Shown piece after piece: positions 61,702 to 64,000 of a stretch of 64,000 nucleotides of DNA (the stretch's first letter is position 1; every line of letters starts with the position of its first letter). Source of the stretch: an uncultured Bacteroides sp. (lineage in GTDB: Bacteria > Bacteroidota > Bacteroidia > Bacteroidales > Bacteroidaceae); contig CAAFUN010000045.1 in the NCBI GenBank assembly GCA_900766195.1, positions 1-64,000 on the forward strand. The letters are read 5' to 3'. The position numbers and the translations under genes were made by a program. The notes beneath the pieces are model-generated. The model was given only the letters and a program-made list of their open reading frames with translations. It did not search any database and was not told where the DNA came from.

Positions 61702-63924
61702 ATGTGTAAAAAGATGGAACGTAAGATCAATTATTTTACAAATATACAATCTGCCTTATGTCTACTATTCGTTTTTCTGCTGGTGGGACTCAGCGCCTGT
61801 AAGAGTGATGATGATGCAGACAGTCAGGCACAACTGAAGATCGAAAGCTTCTATCCCAACAGTGGAAAAGGAGGTACGCTTGTAACAATTAAAGGTGCCG
61901 GATTCAATGCCAATATGAATGGAAACGCAGTTGAATTCTCTGGTGTGAAGGCGGAAGTATTCAGCGCTAAAGAAAACGAATTGGTTGTGTTGGCTCCTAC
62001 ATCGGGGAAAACAGGGACGATCCGGATAAACAATGGTAAGCAAAGTCTGGATGTAGGAACTTATACTTATCAAAACCTAAGTGTGCAGCGTATATCGCCG
62101 GCTAATGGACCGACAGGCACTAATATCCGTATTTCGGGTGAAGGATTCAGCAGTCTGGATGAACCGGCCAAGGTACAGGTGAACGGAAAAGAAGCTGTTG
62201 TGGTTAATGTGTCTGATACGCTAATTGTGGCCAAGGTTCCGGCGGAGGCTGGTAAAGGTTCTATAAAAGTGCTGGTTGACGGTAAGGAATCAACAGGACC
62301 GACTTTTATTTACCAGGAAATTACGGATATCAAACCCAAGACAGGTGGTAAAGGTACTAAGATCACAATCTCCGGGCAGGGCTTTGATACGGAACTTGCC
62401 AATAACTTGCTTTATTTCAATAATATACAAGGAAAAGTGCTGGCTGTGACCGACACTAAGTTAGTGGTGGAAGCTCCCGACAACGTGGCAACATCCAAAG
62501 TAGCTTTGATTGTCAATAAACAAAAGACAGTGGGCCCCGAATTTAAAGTTGTTCCCCCGCCAACCATATCAGTTGTTGCGCCACTAAGCGGACCGGTTGG
62601 CTCAAAGATTACGATTACAGGTGCTGGTTTTAGTGCAGAAGAAGATGAGAACAGAGTGTTTTTGTCCGGAACGGAAATTCCACTTGACACTTACGGTAGC
62701 TCAGGAGTGAGCTTTACGCTGCCTACAGGTGTTGCGACAGGCAAACTGGTGGTGATTGTAAATGATCAAAAAACGATAGGACCGGAGTTTAAAAATCAAA
62801 ACTTAGGTGTTGTCAAAGTTACTCCGGAGAGCGGATTGGCAGGCACTGTAGTAACAATAGAAGGTACTGGATTCAACTCTGATATGAGTCAGAATAAAGT
62901 AACATTCAATGGGGTTGCGGCGAAAATAGATTATTCAATGTCTACAAAAAGCAAACTGGTAGTGACAGCTCCTGACGGATTGAAGACAGGAACGCTTAAA
63001 ATAGAAGCGGGCAACTTGGTTGCCGAAGCCCCGAAAACATTTAATAGGTCCGGGATCATGACATTGGCTGGAGGCCCTGATAGTAATGATTTGTCTTATA
63101 ATATATCTAAGATTGTGGTGGATGCCAATAAAAATGTGTTTGTTGCAACAAAAACGCAGATATTTAAAATATCACCAGAAGGCAGTGTTTCTGCCTTTGT
63201 AGGAAGCACCTCATATGGGAACGATGATGGTGTAGGAACAGCCGCCCAATTCTCAAGTATATCAGGAATGGTCATTGATAAAAATGATAATATATATGTA
63301 GCCGAATATGATAAAATGCGTAAAGTAACCTCTTCGGCTCAGGTTACTACACTAGGAATATCTGTGAGAGAAGGAGGAAGCATCACTTTAGATCCGAGTG
63401 GAAAGACTCTCTACGTTAGTGCATCATATATGGGAATATATAAATATAATAATGGCTATTACACCCGTGTTTTTGGTATGTCGGTGGATAATGATTGTCG
63501 TCCGGCTGTCGATGCTAATGGAACAGTTTATTTTGGGTATGATCCGTATGAATCGTATATCGAACGATATCAATCTACAGATCGTTATCCTTCAAAGTGG
63601 CTAGGTTCATATTCTTCTGATTATGTGGACGGGCCTTTTTCATCTGCTCTTTTCCAATATGGAATAACAGCCTTGCTATTTGACCTGGAAAATAATCTTC
63701 TGATTATGGATAGAAACAATTATGCTATTCGTAAAGCTGATTTTGCAAAACAAGAGGTCAGTACAGTTGTTAGATCGGCAGGAGGAAGAAGCGGTTATGT
63801 TGACGGAGATTTTTCGAAAGCGAAATGGGGCTATGGCGTTAGCGATATGGCGATAGATAAAGATGGAGACATCTATATTGTAGATCCGAACAACAAAGCT
63901 GTTCGCAAAATATTTCTTAAATAA
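61702..63924 (+). CDS. Lipoprotein with five IPT/TIG domains and an NHL-like propeller
   Basis: The 740-residue lipoprotein has the lipobox LSAC (Cys33) followed by KSDDDADS. Five immunoglobulin-like IPT/TIG repeats of about 80 residues follow (about 45-122, 123-203, 204-283, 284-365, 366-447), each with a PxSGxxGTxVTIxGxGF motif. From about 450 to 740 comes a beta-propeller of NHL type (ISKIVVDANKNVFVAT, ISGMVIDKNDNIYVAE, VSDMAIDKDGDIYIVDPNNKAVRKI). Such TIG-NHL lipoproteins often accompany SusC/SusD pairs; here it closes the FAS1 operon. The shape suggests a long surface stalk with a binding head. An ATG at 61714 is an alternative start. Confidence 0.88.
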   Translation: MCKKMERKINYFTNIQSALCLLFVFLLVGLSACKSDDDADSQAQLKIESFYPNSGKGGTLVTIKGAGFNANMNGNAVEFSGVKAEVFSAKENELVVLAPTSGKTGTIRINNGKQSLDVGTYTYQNLSVQRISPANGPTGTNIRISGEGFSSLDEPAKVQVNGKEAVVVNVSDTLIVAKVPAEAGKGSIKVLVDGKESTGPTFIYQEITDIKPKTGGKGTKITISGQGFDTELANNLLYFNNIQGKVLAVTDTKLVVEAPDNVATSKVALIVNKQKTVGPEFKVVPPPTISVVAPLSGPVGSKITITGAGFSAEEDENRVFLSGTEIPLDTYGSSGVSFTLPTGVATGKLVVIVNDQKTIGPEFKNQNLGVVKVTPESGLAGTVVTIEGTGFNSDMSQNKVTFNGVAAKIDYSMSTKSKLVVTAPDGLKTGTLKIEAGNLVAEAPKTFNRSGIMTLAGGPDSNDLSYNISKIVVDANKNVFVATKTQIFKISPEGSVSAFVGSTSYGNDDGVGTAAQFSSISGMVIDKNDNIYVAEYDKMRKVTSSAQVTTLGISVREGGSITLDPSGKTLYVSASYMGIYKYNNGYYTRVFGMSVDNDCRPAVDANGTVYFGYDPYESYIERYQSTDRYPSKWLGSYSSDYVDGPFSSALFQYGITALLFDLENNLLIMDRNNYAIRKADFAKQEVSTVVRSAGGRSGYVDGDFSKAKWGYGVSDMAIDKDGDIYIVDPNNKAVRKIFLK

Positions 63925-63961
63925 TTAGAGCTTAATAATAAATACTTTTCATAATTAATTT

Positions 63962-64000
63962 GAGAACCTCTGTCAATCTTGTTGTTGGCAGGGGTTCTTT
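63962..64000 (+). terminator. Terminator at the end of the FAS1 operon
   Basis: A 15-bp stem with three G-U wobbles (63962-63976 with 63985-63999) and T residues at the window edge, 37 bases after the TIG-NHL stop. It ends the operon inside the window. Confidence 0.7.

Noticed and set aside
49201..63924. Polysaccharide utilisation locus
   Set aside because: No SusD-like protein and no carbohydrate-active enzyme is present; the receptor lacks the SusC pattern and the lipoproteins are FAS1, TIG-NHL and DUF4397 types.
1..64000. CRISPR array, insertion sequence or prophage
   Set aside because: I found no regularly spaced repeats, transposase or phage genes, and no duplicated target-site flanks.

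Overview
The window reads as a chromosome segment of a Bacteroides-like member of the Bacteroidales. Pointers are the moderately AT-rich sequence, repeated promoter boxes of the TAnnTTTG type (sometimes with a TTG/TTTG box about 20 bases upstream), FecR/ECF sigma/TonB-receptor signalling genes, a glycine-lipid acyltransferase pair, meso-DAP type MurE, and many lipoproteins. I cannot name the species from sequence alone.

Layout. 1-1083 is the 5' part of a TonB-dependent receptor-like gene that runs off the left edge. 1295-20144 is mostly housekeeping: an MgtC/SapB-DUF4010 membrane protein, a CYTH enzyme with a 46-residue membrane protein just upstream, prfB without the usual programmed frameshift, an M16 protease, a DUF4886 protein, a fatty-acyl-CoA ligase, an M20 deacylase (argE type), a dut-TPR-DUF4292-EnvC group, dgt, the glsA/glsB-like glycine-lipid pair and an ECF sigma factor. 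20580-37056 is the division and cell wall cluster, all on +: mraZ, rsmH, ftsL-like, ftsI, murE, mraY, murD, ftsW, murG, murC, ftsQ, ftsA, ftsZ and a YqeY gene, closed by a strong hairpin. murF and ddl are absent from it. A MraZ-type operator (two 10-bp direct repeats) lies before mraZ, and an unexplained 25-bp inverted repeat with 11-bp tandem units lies further upstream. 37251-46235 holds a PagL-type outer membrane deacylase, tRNA-Leu(UAG), a parC-like topoisomerase subunit in a run with a DUF3316 protein and an S41 protease, an EamA transporter, and a LiaF-like/LytTR membrane regulatory pair.

46544-63924 is the accessory part and the best candidate for an undescribed system. An ECF sigma factor is divergent from a FecR anti-sigma factor. 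After a 516-bp leader region comes a tightly packed run: a TonB receptor with an N-terminal signalling (STN) domain, a DUF4397-type lipoprotein, an unrecognised lipoprotein, three consecutive lipoproteins each with two fasciclin (FAS1) domains, an 883-residue beta-barrel that seems to lack the plug domain, and a lipoprotein with five IPT/TIG domains and a C-terminal NHL-like propeller. A terminator follows at the right edge. All six lipoproteins carry acidic residues just after the lipobox cysteine, the signal for surface display in Bacteroidetes. There is no SusD and no glycoside hydrolase, so this is not an ordinary polysaccharide utilisation locus. I infer a sigma-regulated surface complex for uptake or adhesion with unknown ligand.
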